A DNA stretch of 64,000 nt from contig JAEUWP010000515.1 of NCBI GenBank assembly GCA_018524725.1, positions 62,001-126,000 on the forward strand, in the 5' to 3' direction. The notes under the pieces are model-generated. The model was not told the DNA's origin, made no database searches, and saw only the letters and a program-made list of their open reading frames with translations. Origin of the DNA: Podaxis mareebaensis (lineage: Eukaryota > Basidiomycota > Agaricomycetes > Agaricales > Agaricaceae). Below, piece after piece: positions 37,459 to 48,429 of the stretch. The position numbers were made by a program, and so were the translations under genes. Within the stretch, counting starts at the first letter, position 1, and each line of letters begins with the position of its first letter.

Positions 37459-37871
37459 CCAGCATCTTGAGCGCCTCGCTCTAGTGCCACTCCGTTCTGG
37501 CGCGCGTGGAATCCGGGTGCCACTTTTACGCGACCAATACAGTGGAGATGAGCAATACCGTCCAGCGCTTGGGATACAGCTTCGAAGGCAATGCTGGGTT
37601 TATTTTTTCCAGCCCTACTAGCGGCACATTGCCTCTCTATCCCACTTGGAATGACGGGATCAAAGACCACTACTACGCCACATCCTATCCCGAATCCCGG
37701 AACGCTATCAACAATTTAGGCTACAGCGATGAAGGAGTTGCTGGGTGTGTGAAGCTCACCGCAATGCGGAGCCGTCCCACTCTATTACACTAACCAAAGT
37801 TGCCGAACGGGACAATACGTTTGAAATTTGGGATATTCATGAGGGAGTTACAGGGTATGTCTTGCCGTAAT
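37459..37871 (+). pseudogene. Frameshifted DUF5648-repeat relic
   Basis: Three repeat remnants in changing frames. The first begins near VPL and WNPG and continues as CHFYATNTVEMSN, LGYSFEGNAGFIF. The second is LPLYPTWNDGIKDHYYATSYPE and NLGYSDEGVAG. The third is only an end, AERDNTFEIWDIHEGVTGYVLP and a stop at 37871. At least three frame changes separate them and no start exon was found, so this is a pseudogene. Its last part matches the tail of unit 1 (32097-32310). Confidence 0.8.
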
Positions 37872-37959
37872 CAGACACTATACGGGGATGGTTAGGGTGT
37901 GTTTGCGCGTCTATCCTGTGTACTTAGATCAGACTATCAAGTTGATGCCTTCATTTTCC

Positions 37960-38190
37960 CTCAAGCTCCAACATGGCATCTTGCGGTTAGGGTGACCGAG
38001 AGTTCGACCTCGATTGTCGCTCTCTGCAAGGCCCTCGTGCTTTGCTAAAATAATGTGCGCATGACCACTAGAATGTTTACTAGATATTATGTATGATTTT
38101 TCTCGAATTTTATGTGAAGCATGAAGGATGATAGAAACGTTCATCCGAACAAGGCGCTCATCCCGGACTCATCTGAATAACGGGCACTCC
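37960..38190. repeat. Dispersed repeat R, right part
   Basis: Diverged similarity to 63350-63550: agggtgacc, then ctctctgcaa, then tgaag with gttc-tccgaac-aagg in the same order and spacing. Lies between the tail and beta block of unit 2. Possibly a relic of a small transposable element; no terminal repeats identified. Confidence 0.45.
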
Positions 38191-38749
38191 ACAGTACTTC
38201 CTCCGACCCTCTGAAATCTGAATATTCACTAGAAGCCTGATGGCGGCAATCTCCTAAGAACTAGCACTAGCCCTCGGAGGTCGGGAGTATGGGCGTCAGA
38301 AAGTGCATCGCGCTGGTGACTTGAACAACCAAGAGGCTAGGATCAAGATGGGATCGACGCGACGCGTCCATTTTGTGCCTATTCTTATACCTGAAATAAA
38401 CAGGATCTTAGAATCTTGCTTGCAGATCCATCATTCGTTGCAACAAGATGTGCTCAGACTTAGGCTGTGTTGGTTGACTGCGGACCAAAAATTCGTTGTA
38501 TTTATTTCGATCATTCACCATCTCTGTCGGCGGGAATTGAAATACAAGGGTTTTAATAGCCCTTATTGCCTATTTCTTATGGGGTAACCTGAATCCCTTG
38601 AAGCGGTCATGATATTGCATGGCAGCGACATCTTTTGTACCGCTCTCCGGAGTACACGTACGCCGGTGCAACGTAATTAGTGTCACCACAGCATGTCAGA
38701 AATTCGCCCATTCCACTTTCATATTTCCCAAAATCGGCGATGCTTAGGG

Positions 38750-38757
38750 TATATAAA
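38750..38757 (+). promoter_or_regulatory. TATA box of the intact DUF5648 gene
   Basis: TATATA with flanking AA, 48 bp before the ATG at 38805, kept in the duplicated upstream region of copy A. Confidence 0.65.
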
Positions 38758-38804
38758 CATTGGAAAATGACGAGGGTAATCCTCAACAGACCGACCTACC
38801 AGTC

Positions 38805-39457
38805 ATGCGGTTCACTACTTCTCTCATTGCCCTCTCCTTTGCATCTGTCATCCTGGCTATCCCTCAGGGTGCCAAGGAATCAAATTATGAACCATATTAC
38901 CCCTATCCTGAGCATCCCAAGCCGGTTAGTCCCAGACGATTGTACCATCAGCCAGAGTACAATGTACTGACCAAGACACAATTTGGTCTCTCCAGCCCGT
39001 TCCCGCTTGTGCGCCTCGCTCGCAGGCAGTCCCATTGCTCCGCGCCTATAATCCATCTATCACCGACCACTTCTACACCACCAATGCTCAAGAGATGGAT
39101 AATGCTGTCAACGCACTGGGCTACCAACGTGAGGGACCCCCTGGCAGCGTTTTCCCTACCCAAGTAAAGGACACTGTCCCATTGTACCGCGGCTACCATC
39201 CCCAAATCCAAGACCATTTCTACACCACCAACGAGCAAGAAATGAACAACGCCGTTCAGACCTTGGGCTATAGCCGAGAAGGAATTGCGGGCTATGTGTA
39301 CCCTGAAGCCAAGTGTGGTGCCATCCCGCTCTATCGCACATACAACCCGCAGATTACCGATCACTTCTACACCAGTGGTGCTGCTGAGCGCGACAATGCA
39401 GTCAACAAGTTGGGATATGCAAATGAAGGGATTGCGGGGTACATTGTGCCTGTTTGA
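38805..39457 (+). CDS. Secreted DUF5648-repeat protein, copy B, 193 aa
   Basis: Exons 38805-38924 and 38996-39457 with a 71-nt GT-AG intron. Signal peptide MRFTTSLIALSFASVILA is followed by a short linker and three DUF5648 repeats of about 49 residues. They open VPLLRAYNPSITDHFYTTN, VPLYRGYHPQIQDHFYTTN and IPLYRTYNPQITDHFYTSG, and the protein ends EGIAGYIVPV. Each repeat has the same frame: PLYR, Y/N-P, DHFYT, an E-x-x-NAV helix-like part, LGY and EGIAG. A cysteine pair is possible (PVPACAPRS and AKCGA). No membrane segment. This is the intact member of the duplicated pair and defines the splice form. Probably extracellular; function unknown. Confidence 0.9.
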
Positions 39458-39770
39458 GTTTTCACGGGTAGCATACAATTGTCTCGCATTTCGGCTGTAT
39501 CGTAACCGAAGTTTTATTTGGCGTATGTCGAATATATGGACTGTGGTGGTCCGTTTGTATGTGCTTCTTTGCTGACAGTGATTGTGAAATCTTCATCACT
39601 ACATGCCGAAACGGAACAAGGTTGAGAGCGGGAAAATTTTTTTGCTCCTGGGTTACGGGATGAGTTGTTTCAACAACTCTGGAGGATTTTAACTCACCCT
39701 CCAGCTCCTGTTGGTTCGTTGTCGTCCTTAAAGTGAACAGTAAGTCAGTATCAAAAGTGGATTGGATAAA

Positions 39771-41528
39771 AGCCTAAAAGCCTATGCCAAACAGGGTCAA
39801 TTGACGGATGGCCGATCATGTCGATCATGTCTAGGCGTCTATTCCTGGATTCGGAGTGTCCCACGTGTTCAGTTCGACTCTACGACAACATCCCCACGGC
39901 TTCCTTTGATGTTGTATCCTGAGTGCTGGGTTAGAACGTGCTTTCGACGAAAGTTCGGTGTCCATGTTCTTCGGAAAGGCAGGCGTATCACCATCACACC
40001 ACCGGGAACAAGTGACGCCGACGCCTGGAGGCCATAGTTCCATATCAAATCTTGCTGAGCAATTTATTTCGACAGAAGTGACGGATTTAGGCTGTCAGGT
40101 GGAAGTCTGAGTTGAGGCAGTGGGGTCGTGAACTTATGGGCTTTTGATTCAAGTAAAAGTACACCATGTCCGAAGCCTGCCACAGAATCAATGGCAAATT
40201 CACGAGACTCGAAAACCAGGCGATGATCGCAGCCATGGTGCATTGGCGGATGGAAGTTTCAGGGGCTGTATGCTATTTTTTGAGGCTATGGCAGACGCTG
40301 TTGAGTGTACTTATGAGTAAAAGACCTATTTTGAGCCCGAGGCCTGATCAATAACATGAACCACTTCGATCGGAGACATCAAAAATCAAACACACAGACA
40401 CCTTGTCGCAAAGCCGAGGATATTCAGGCTCTGGTAGTAAATGCGAGATACACCCGGAGACATCGCAGAATTAGACGGAAAACGTGGGAACCGACACTTT
40501 GCCTCGAAAGACCTTTCGAGCGTGGTGCCAGCCTATTGGAGTCTACACTGCCCCAGTTGCTGAGTTCTTTGTACACGGGAATTCTAGCCGGCGACGGTCA
40601 TATCTTGGTATATCTTCAGATAGTCGGGAGAGGGCGGCGTTGAGTGGAAATGAGTACTCAAGATCTGAATCCAGTTTCGATCTTAGGAAATAGGCCCGCA
40701 TCTCAATTTATACCAATCACAAGTACTTTTCTCTCTTTCTGGAGGTACTGGCTGAGCTAGCTGAAACACTCACAGGAATATCATGTAAACTAAAGGAGAA
40801 CGTCGTGGTTCAAATCTTGGAGCATGGATGCTGGATGCAAAACCTGATAGGTTCAGCTCTCCCACCACTGGAATCGCGAAATTTCAGGATCAAAGAATTG
40901 GAACGCGGAAACTGAGTATATTCCGGCGTGGGAGGCCAGAGAGCCACAGGAACCGATTTCATTGATTTGGGGTGCCGTCTGGTGCAAACGCTGATACGGT
41001 AGTAACCTGTCGTTTTAGTTCATACGCTGGACAAATCGTGTCCGAAGTACCGAACATGAGCATTCATTCCACGCTAACAAGCTTATTGTCTTTGACTATC
41101 TTCCTTAACACTTAACATTGCCTGATATTCACTTTTTGGACCCCCTCTCTCTTCAACGTTGGCATGAACCTACATGCCACTCCGACTCGATGCCAAGTAA
41201 TGTTGCGTAGTATGCTCGAATTGGGAGTGTTGTTGATTCCATGAAGGTGGCGAATACAACGCCAACGAAGTCCAGGGCTTCCAAAGGACCGAGTCCTTTA
41301 AAAAGACCTATCATAGACCTGTTTTCGATGGGCTTGCAATAATTTGATGCCCTGGTCGGTACACTAGGGAATGTTTCTTTGATTCACCGAATGGTCCAGT
41401 TATGACCAGGGGTACAACAATATGATACATTCAGTTAATTTATCGATAAAGACATCCAGTCAAACTACATATAATACATTCAATGACACAGGATCCACTC
41501 CAGTTTTATTTTTCTCCCCACCTCGTCC
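39771..41528. other. Intergenic after the duplicated block
   Basis: 1.76 kb without a gene that can be supported. ORFs up to 95 codons (for example 40356-40643) lack splice structure or family features. Confidence 0.55.
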
Positions 41529-43306
41529 TCAGGTTTCCTCACGAGACTCGACCACGATTGACCTCTTTCCTTCATCATGCTTCTCGGGCCCTTCATTGTT
41601 CGACGACACATCGTGCCCACCCTTCCCCTCGGTTGACACAGGACGAATTATATCAGACGCCGGCCTTGCAGGCTCATCAGCTTGAATGAAGGGACTGGGT
41701 AATTCAACGTTATGGTCATCGTTGAAAGGATTTGGCATGACCACCGAGTAGCCAGAAAAAGTCCCAGACCCAGTCAGGTCAGCGGGAACATCCGAGGGAG
41801 CACGCCAATGCCGTACCCGTGAGGACTCCTCACCACCTTCGGCGGCCGATGAATTAGAGTTTCGAGTCCGCAGCTGGGAAGCATTAACGTCCTTTTCCAT
41901 GGCCTGCTTGACAATCTGTTTTCCCGACAACGCAGTCGCCATGTTCAGCATTCCTTCTATATCCAACGTCTGAACAGGGTCAACTGAGGGACGGCGATGC
42001 AATGAGGAATCTCCAACATCTACAAGCCCAAACCGGAAAACATTCAGGACATCCCAGCAACCAAGATCCATATCGCGGCAGTCACTTACCTGACTCGTCA
42101 TCACGTGTCCAGGAAGAAAAGCTATCCCGAGCCGCTAAGGGTGTCTTGCCATCACTTCCTTCCAACTCTCCCATGACGTATGGAGGGTTGGTTACATAGT
42201 CCCCGTTCGGATTGCCGCTCTCACCGCGCTCAGCCATTGAAGTCTCCTCAAATGGGTTATTTGCGGTGCCTTCCTTGGGTGGTTGTGCATCTTGTCGCTG
42301 AGTGAAAAAGCTGAGGATTGTTTTTCGCCGTCCTCTGCGCTGTCGGTCCCGAATGACGAAGACGATCATTAAGATTGCGATAATGAGAATTATTCCGCCT
42401 CCTACGGAGCACCCAATGATCACTTCTCTACGAAAGTCAAATTTCGTCAGCTTCTTACATAGATAAAAGATAATTTGATACGTGCTGTGGGATTGACGCA
42501 GGCCTTTGAGGACCGTCTGTTGGTTTGCTTGTGGAGGTAGAGTTAGAGCCCATTACCGAGGGAAACTTTGGAAGACAATCCACGGTGCTGGAACCATTTC
42601 CCGCCACTGTCAAATATCTCAGTCAAACGTAATGTGGCGATTTGTGTAGCATACCCGTCATCAGATCCGTCGTTTCACGATGCTGCAGTCCATCGTCAAA
42701 CACCAAGAGAATCTGTGTTCCTTGTTGGATATTCATCGTATATGTCGCGTTTCCATTTGAGGGATCGTCTGAAGTTTGTGGTAGGAAGGAGGAGCTGCCT
42801 TCTGGTGTGAAGGCGCGCACAGTAGGAGCACTCGATATAACTTCGGTGTCATATCTGACCGTAATCTCCTCACATTGGGTCGGTTTGCCGATGAGTTTGA
42901 AATCATCCCTCGAATTGAGGGAATTCGTGGTTGGCGCAAGACAAGAAGTGTTGCCAGTCGGAGAAGGCAGCACCCTTGTGAGATCAGAAACCTGGGCTAC
43001 GGAGTCTCCATTTGCATCATCAAGCGACGCAATAAACTCCTTCCCCTCAGCAAGTGGAAGGAACGTAACTGTAAGTCCAGAAGAGTTCAAGGCGATGTTC
43101 GGAATGGGGATTATTACGGGCGATGAAGCAAGAGGTAAAATAGTGAGGGTCATTGGGATATTCATCTCCGCAACATTGCTTGAAAATTTGATTGTTACGG
43201 GTTCACATTGCACGACCTGGGATATCGTAAAATTCAACCACGATTCCCCTCGAACGAGTCTTGGCGCGCAATGGAGTAGTAGAACGAGGATGGAGATGGA
43301 GAGCAT
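41529..43306 (-). CDS. Single-pass plasma-membrane protein, basidiomycete family of unknown function
   Basis: About 530 residues. Signal peptide MLSISILVLLLHCAPRLVRG, then an extracellular part with beta-rich text (QVVQCEPVTIKFSSN, GKPTQCEEITVRYDTE, IQQGTQILLVFDDG) and a Ser/Thr/Asn-rich stalk with N-glycosylation sites. Next come the membrane span (VGGGIILIIAILMIVFVI), the stop-transfer RDRQRRGRRK and a long charged cytoplasmic tail. Exon 1 is 43306-42655, exon 2 starts at 42606, exon 3 runs to 42090, exon 4 is 42019-41529. The junction of exons 2 and 3, just before the membrane span, is uncertain: the obvious GT at 42481 does not keep frame, so a nearby weaker site is needed. Overall shape resembles fungal sensor or wall-linked proteins; role unknown. 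Confidence 0.78.
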
Positions 43307-43703
43307 AACCGGTCAAAAGAGTGTAAGGGACGTTACAGGCCTCGAGCTGCACGTCGTAGGAACCAGCCTCGGTGATAGCGATGGTAATGATGTTGTATGA
43401 GAGTGAGGGCGGAAGAGTGGGAAGAACAAGCATCCCAACGACGATATGATATGTAAAGTTGCCATCTAGAAGAGGTACGTCCCTGGTATGTCCATAGAAT
43501 CACTCGGTGATAGGCCTTACAAACCAAGTAGATTGTTTACGGTGCTTACGGTTCACATGTTCTGACGACGAACACGAAAGGCTCTGTTGTCAAGGTCATT
43601 TCCCAGGTCAGATCAGATCGGATCGGGCCATCAAATCTCTGCTTCCCAATATTATATGATCGAATATCCCGGTGCACGTGATCCTATATCTTGTTTCTTC
43701 ACC
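43307..43703. promoter_or_regulatory. Divergent upstream region (membrane protein / BCKDHA)
   Basis: 397 bp between divergent start codons. The minus strand is open for many codons here (43203-43602), but it overlaps the signal-peptide exon in another frame and is treated as chance. Confidence 0.5.
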
Positions 43704-45556
43704 ATGATCCGGACAGCAGTTGCAATTCGTAGGACCTCTGGAAATGCCCTCTGGCCTCGCAGTTTCTCAACAACGCTCTTACGGAGGAACAAACTGCCGA
43801 CTACAAACTCCCCCATCATCAATAGGCTCGAGTTTATCAACTCGGTGACCGGATCTTCCAAGCAGATACCCACGTATCGTGTATTGGATGGTGTTGGAAA
43901 GCCCATTGAAGGTGCGGAGCTTCCCGAGGTGCGCTTTTTGAGTGTTGTGAAGTATTACATGGTTGCTTGACTCAGAAGATAGATTGACAAAGACTATGCG
44001 CGTCGTCTTTACGAGAAAATGCAACTGCTTCCCGCTTTGGACAATGTTTTGTATAATGTCCAACGGCAGGGGAAGATTTCATTCTATGTAAGGTTTACAG
44101 TAGCTCTCCTTGCGCTGTACTAACTCTTCTATACCTCAGATGACTGCTGTACGTTCCATCTATGTATGCGGATGATCCGAACACCAACATCCTCGATAGC
44201 ACGGGGAGGAAGCTACAATCATAGGTTCAGCGGCAGCGCTAGCGGTTGATGATGAGTAAGTCCCACTTCTACGTCTTATATCTGTCTTGTGCTGAAGTGC
44301 CTTCAGAGTTCTGGGTAGGCTTCTCATCTCAACCTCGAACCAAACCCTAAACCCAATATAGGTCAATACCGCGAAATGGGCGTTCTCCTCTGGCGCGGAT
44401 TTACAATTGACGACGTCATGGCTCAATGCTTCGGAAATGAAGACGACAGGTCTGGCAAAGGCCGCCAAATGCCCGTTGTATGTCCCCTTCTACTCTCTAG
44501 GTTCGCGAACATGAGACGACTTACACACCCGTGCTCCTCGTTGCGCTGACATGTTAACCGGGGTCGATACTAGCATTTTGGCTCACCGGAACATCACTTC
44601 CACACTATATCTTCACCACTGGCCACACAAATACCTCAAGCTGCCGGTGTAGCGTATGCGCTTAAACGCGATCCCCAGAGACGCTCGAAGAATGTTGCTG
44701 CGTGTTTCTTTGGAGAGGGTGCTGCATCGGAAGGAGGTGTGTGTTAACACCGTCGGATCTCGAAAAAAAATTCAAGTGACTGACCTATGTGTAGATTTCC
44801 ATGCCGGCTTGATGTTAGCGTCTACGATACCCTCACCTACACTCTACATTTGCCGCAATAACGGTTTCGCGATCAGTACGCCTAGCACTGAACAGTATTA
44901 CGGCGACGGAATTGCGGCTCGTGGACCGGGATATGGTATAGACTCAATACGCGTGGATGGAAATGACATCCTCGCAGTCATTAATGTTGTATCTGAGGCT
45001 AGGAAACGGTGCTTGGAGCAAGGGCGAGCCGTGTTAGTGGAAGCCATGACTTACCGGTATGCCTTCTGCTTGTTAACTGTATTCCAATCCTTTAACATGA
45101 ATTCAGTGTTGGTCATCACTCAACTTCTGATGACTCCTTCGCCTACCGCGCCCGGGCAGAAGTTGAAGATCGCAAACGCATCGATAACCCCTTAACGCGT
45201 TTCCGTCTCTTCATGGAATCCCGTGGGTGGTGGAACGACGAAGCCGAAGCCGAACTCAAAGCCCGCATCCGTGCAGACGTGATGAAGGGTTTCAAACGTG
45301 CAGAGGCTTTGAAGAGATGTGAATTGGGCGAGTTGTTCACTGATGTTTATGCCGGAGAAGAACCTTGGAACATTGTAAGCCAATTCCTACTATGTGCATG
45401 TGTCAAAAAGCAAAGACTCACCACGTGATTTTACAGAAGGAACAACGAGAGGAACTCACGCAACTCCTCAAAAAGTACGGCCAAGTCTGGGAGCCCTGGC
45501 GGTCCGAGCTGTCTAAGTTCAAGAACAATGGCAAGGATCTGCTTGGTAGTCAGTAA
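43704..45556 (+). CDS. 2-oxoisovalerate dehydrogenase E1 alpha subunit, mitochondrial (BCKDHA)
   Basis: Thiamine-diphosphate subunit of the branched-chain 2-oxo acid dehydrogenase complex (Leu/Ile/Val breakdown). Ten exons: 43704-43928, 43983-44087, 44140-44148, 44200-44255, 44307-44314, 44362-44477, 44574-44736, 44795-45056, 45107-45374, 45437-45556; 443 residues. Start [20 protein letters not shown] looks like a mitochondrial presequence and has a good ATG context. Cofactor-site text: [18 protein letters not shown] and [10 protein letters not shown]. The phosphorylation-loop motif [14 protein letters not shown] is intact. Exons 3 and 5 are only 9 and 8 nt; without them MTAHGEEA and EVLGQYRE would be lost, so they are well supported by conservation. 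Confidence 0.96.
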
Positions 45557-46169
45557 CCCCAAAACCTCCCAACCAAACTGGACACGTCGGGCATTTCTCC
45601 ATTCGCTCATCTTCCCACTCGTCGCTTGATATCACATATCTTCTCGGTACTCATTCGTCGTGTATCGCGACCAACTGTCTCATTGGTGCTTAATCATCCA
45701 TAGTTGCTTCCTTATCGTATCATCAGTTACTTCTTCCTTAGTCGACCCGGCATTTACAGTAATGCCTTGATCGAAGGCTGTTTTTAGTACGAATTCTCAG
45801 CAAATTTAACAGATGAGAAAATTAAAAGAACCAGTCAACGGTGGTTGGTTACCTAGATACGGTATTCACGAATTAAGGGAACAAGACTCGAATCAGAAAC
45901 GGGGCGGTACTCGCAGGGTCATTTGCCCACCATGACCTCGTCCACGCGGGAGTGCAAGAATACAACAACGGGTTCCTTTGCTTAATGAGTGCATGAGCCA
46001 CGAGTTCATTTCCGATTCACCCGTTCTACAAGCGGAATCCTCAACTATATGTGGCGATAAAGGTATAAATATTTTAACCTAGATTGCAAACCAACAAGGA
46101 ATAAATTACATTCCACATACATACATCGTTAGGGTCCTGAAAGTCACTATTCGGACGATCTTTCGGCAT
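45557..46169. other. Intergenic between convergent genes
   Basis: 613 bp between the ends of BCKDHA and the zinc transporter. No feature seen. Confidence 0.6.
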
Positions 46170-47382
46170 TCAGTGCCCGTGTCCGATAAGTCGTCCCAAC
46201 ATCAGCGGGGTAAGCGTCCCGGCCACAACCAACATAAGTCTTATCTTGGACTTCAGATCCTGTGCTTCGGGTTGGTGGTGTGACACGGGCTGAAGGACCG
46301 TCGCGACGTATAGAAATGTTCCTCCCTACAACGTAAGTAACCGAGACGGCAAGATGTGAGTTCGGATGGGAAAAAGCAGGGCTTGGGACAATAGACGTAC
46401 AGAAATCAAAAGCGCTGAACCGGCCAAGTCGGCGTTGTCGGCGAACCCAAAGAAGGATAGAAGGAAATACGTAGCTATCGCGCCGAGGGGTGTTGAAGCT
46501 GCGAATATCGCCAGGTACTTCTTACAGTCCGTACGGGGGAGACTTGTGTTCAATAGAGACACAGCAAATGCCACCGAGGTTGGTGCTGCGTTGCCAAAAG
46601 CCTGGTTAATTCAGGTGAATTGGCCCAGAGAGTATTTACATACCCTTGTGGAAAAGTAAGGCTAGGAACACAATGAGTGAGAGATTACTCGCGGCGCCCT
46701 CTGACGAGGTCTCCTCGATAGCAGACACGCCCAGAGCGCAGCCGTCCGCAAGGCCATGTAGTATGAGACCAAAGGTAAACGGAATAGCCTTGCGTTTCGC
46801 AGCAGATATGACTTGGGCAGTTGTAGGTGTCCTGGAGTTTGAATCTGAACTTCGTCTCTCGGACGAACGGCTACTTTGGTCACTCTCGAGCTCTCCTAAT
46901 TCCGCGTCGAATTCCAGCTGCGAATTGGCGCCGTTTGCGAATGCGGGCCCATGCAGGTGGCCATGGTTACCCGCGACGAGGTGTTCGACGATCATCATGA
47001 GTAGGAACCCGAATATCAGGTTCATCGCAATGTGGAATGTGAGTGCTTCGGATTCTTTGTAAGATTCCACTAGGACTTCTATTCCCCTGAAATTCCGAAT
47101 CAAGTCAGCCAGGGGGTTGGAGGCTGGAGGCCGTTTAGGGGTGACATACTCTGGAATGATGACGCCCAAAGCTGTGCCTAGCAGCAAACCCGTTGAGAGT
47201 GCATTTAATACGTCCAAATACTTCTCTGTTATTTGTAAGGATTGTCATGTTCGAGTGAGGCCTGAGTGAAAAGTGTGCTAGGCGGTTTACGTACTGGAGT
47301 ATGTTGCAGAGAGGGGGATCATACCGCACGCGAAGGACGAGACGCCTAGCGCGCCCGCCATGACCAAGAATACCATCGGCAT
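46170..47382 (-). CDS. ZIP-family metal transporter, ZIP9/ATX2-like
   Basis: Predicted Golgi or other endomembrane Zn/Mn transporter of the SLC39A9 group. Exons 47382-47295, 47225-46644, 46585-46401 and 46325-46170; 336 residues. Family blocks in order: GMIPLSATYSKKYLDVLNAL, GTALGVIIPE, LILHGLADGCALGVSA (histidine-aspartate metal motif in a membrane helix), LLFHKAPTSVAFAVSLL (second histidine motif) and GGTFLYVATV. A His-rich loop NHGHLHGPAF and an acidic/Ser loop lie between membrane helices 3 and 4, as in other ZIPs. Start MPMVFLVMAGALGVS is at the first membrane helix. The acceptor at 46586 (rather than earlier AGs) restores HKAPTS. Shares a 223-bp divergent upstream region with V-ATPase c'. 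Confidence 0.92.
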
Positions 47383-47605
47383 TGCGCCTAATCACAGAGA
47401 AGAACCGAACGTGGAGGCTTCAGGTAGAAACCGACGTGTAACGAGCGCAACCTTGTCCTGATGATAACTTGTTCAATGAATCGAGACTTGAGCCTGAGAC
47501 TGCGGTGGGGCTGCACGTGACTCTACCAGGCCAGTCGCAGCGTTGTGGCTTCGCCCTCGACAGCACCATCTTACAGTCACTCCTTCTTTCTCCTCGGTCC
47601 TGACG
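47383..47605. promoter_or_regulatory. Divergent promoter (ZIP9-like / V-ATPase c')
   Basis: 223 bp between divergent start codons of two endomembrane ion-transport genes; joint control is possible but not shown. Confidence 0.55.
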
Positions 47606-48429
47606 ATGTCTCTGTGTCCTCCGTATGCGCCATTCTTTGGTTTTGCGGGTGTCGCTTCTGCAGTGAGTCGTCTTGTCGCGTCGAAGTTCAACTTCCACTG
47701 AGTAGGCAATGTATGACATTAGATGATCTTCAGCAGTATGTTTTCTCGGGATTGTATGACCCAAACGGTGCTGAGCGTGCGTTGTGACTACAGCTGTTGG
47801 TGCTGCCATCGGTACCTCGAAAGCAGGCATCGGAATCGCAGGGTTGGGCACATTCAAGCCTGAGCTCATTATGAAGGTGCGCCATACACTGTTCCGACAG
47901 CTCCCCGAACTCACCCCTTTAGTATAGTCGCTCATTCCTGTGGTTATGTCTGGTATCATTGCCGTGTACGGCCTCGTCGTCTCTGTCCTCATTTCTGGAT
48001 CCCGTGAGTCGTGACATAACCCCAATCATGAACGTTTACTGACATTTTATGCGCAGTGACGCCGAGCGGTTACCCGCTTGCTGCTGGGTTCGCTCATCTG
48101 GGCGCGGGGCTTGCATGCGGTTTGACTGGCCTATCGGCCGGATATGCTATTGGCTACGTTGGCGACTCGGTGAGTGATTTATTTATGTTCGTTTCCATCT
48201 TCTGCGTTAATACCTCCCCATTTCATTTTGCTAGTGCGTCCGTGCTTTCCTGAACGAATCGAAAGTCTTTGTCTCCATGGTTCTCATCCTCATCTTTGCC
48301 GAGGTTTTGGGTCTCTATGGGTACGTCATGCAGCTTGCCGTTTATCCTGGATTTCTTTGGGCTCACTGTCGGTGTAGACTTATTGTTGCATTGATCATGA
48401 ATACGAAGACCGTAGGACTGACATGTTGA
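47606..48429 (+). CDS. VMA11: V-type ATPase proteolipid subunit c' (Vma11-like)
   Basis: Proton-carrying rotor subunit of the V0 sector in vacuolar and Golgi membranes. Seven exons: 47606-47662, 47723-47735, 47794-47876, 47928-48003, 48057-48169, 48235-48320, 48378-48429; 159 residues with four membrane helices. [19 protein letters not shown] matches the c' form better than c (Vma3). The proton-binding glutamate lies in [12 protein letters not shown] of helix 4. The 13-nt exon 2 (ATG ATC TTC AGC A) links VASA to MIFSTVGAAIG and is needed for helix 1. The start [15 protein letters not shown] is typical. Confidence 0.95.

Larger units (their letters stand above)
34087..39770. repeat. Segmental duplication, unit 2, interrupted by about 3 kb
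   Basis: Second copy of the alpha-beta segment: alpha at 34087-34690, tail at 37709-37915, beta at 38211-39770. Collinear with unit 1 except that about 3 kb (34691-37708), including the DUF5648 gene at 35939 and most of the relic at 37459, lies exactly where unit 1 passes from alpha to tail. Either unit 1 lost this part or unit 2 gained it. Confidence 0.82.

Noticed and set aside
40795..40830. tRNA T-arm-like sequence (ggttcaaatc)
   Set aside because: No acceptor, D or anticodon stems could be formed around it.
42642..43400. 252-codon plus-strand ORF
   Set aside because: Exactly antisense to the membrane-protein exon, which has signal peptide, conserved-looking ectodomain and consistent splicing.
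43203..43602. Minus-strand exon pair upstream of the membrane protein (contains SLSYNIITIAITEAGSYDV)
   Set aside because: Open across a plausible intron, but overlaps the signal-peptide exon in another frame and lacks a partner exon; the ATG at 43306 gives a better N terminus.
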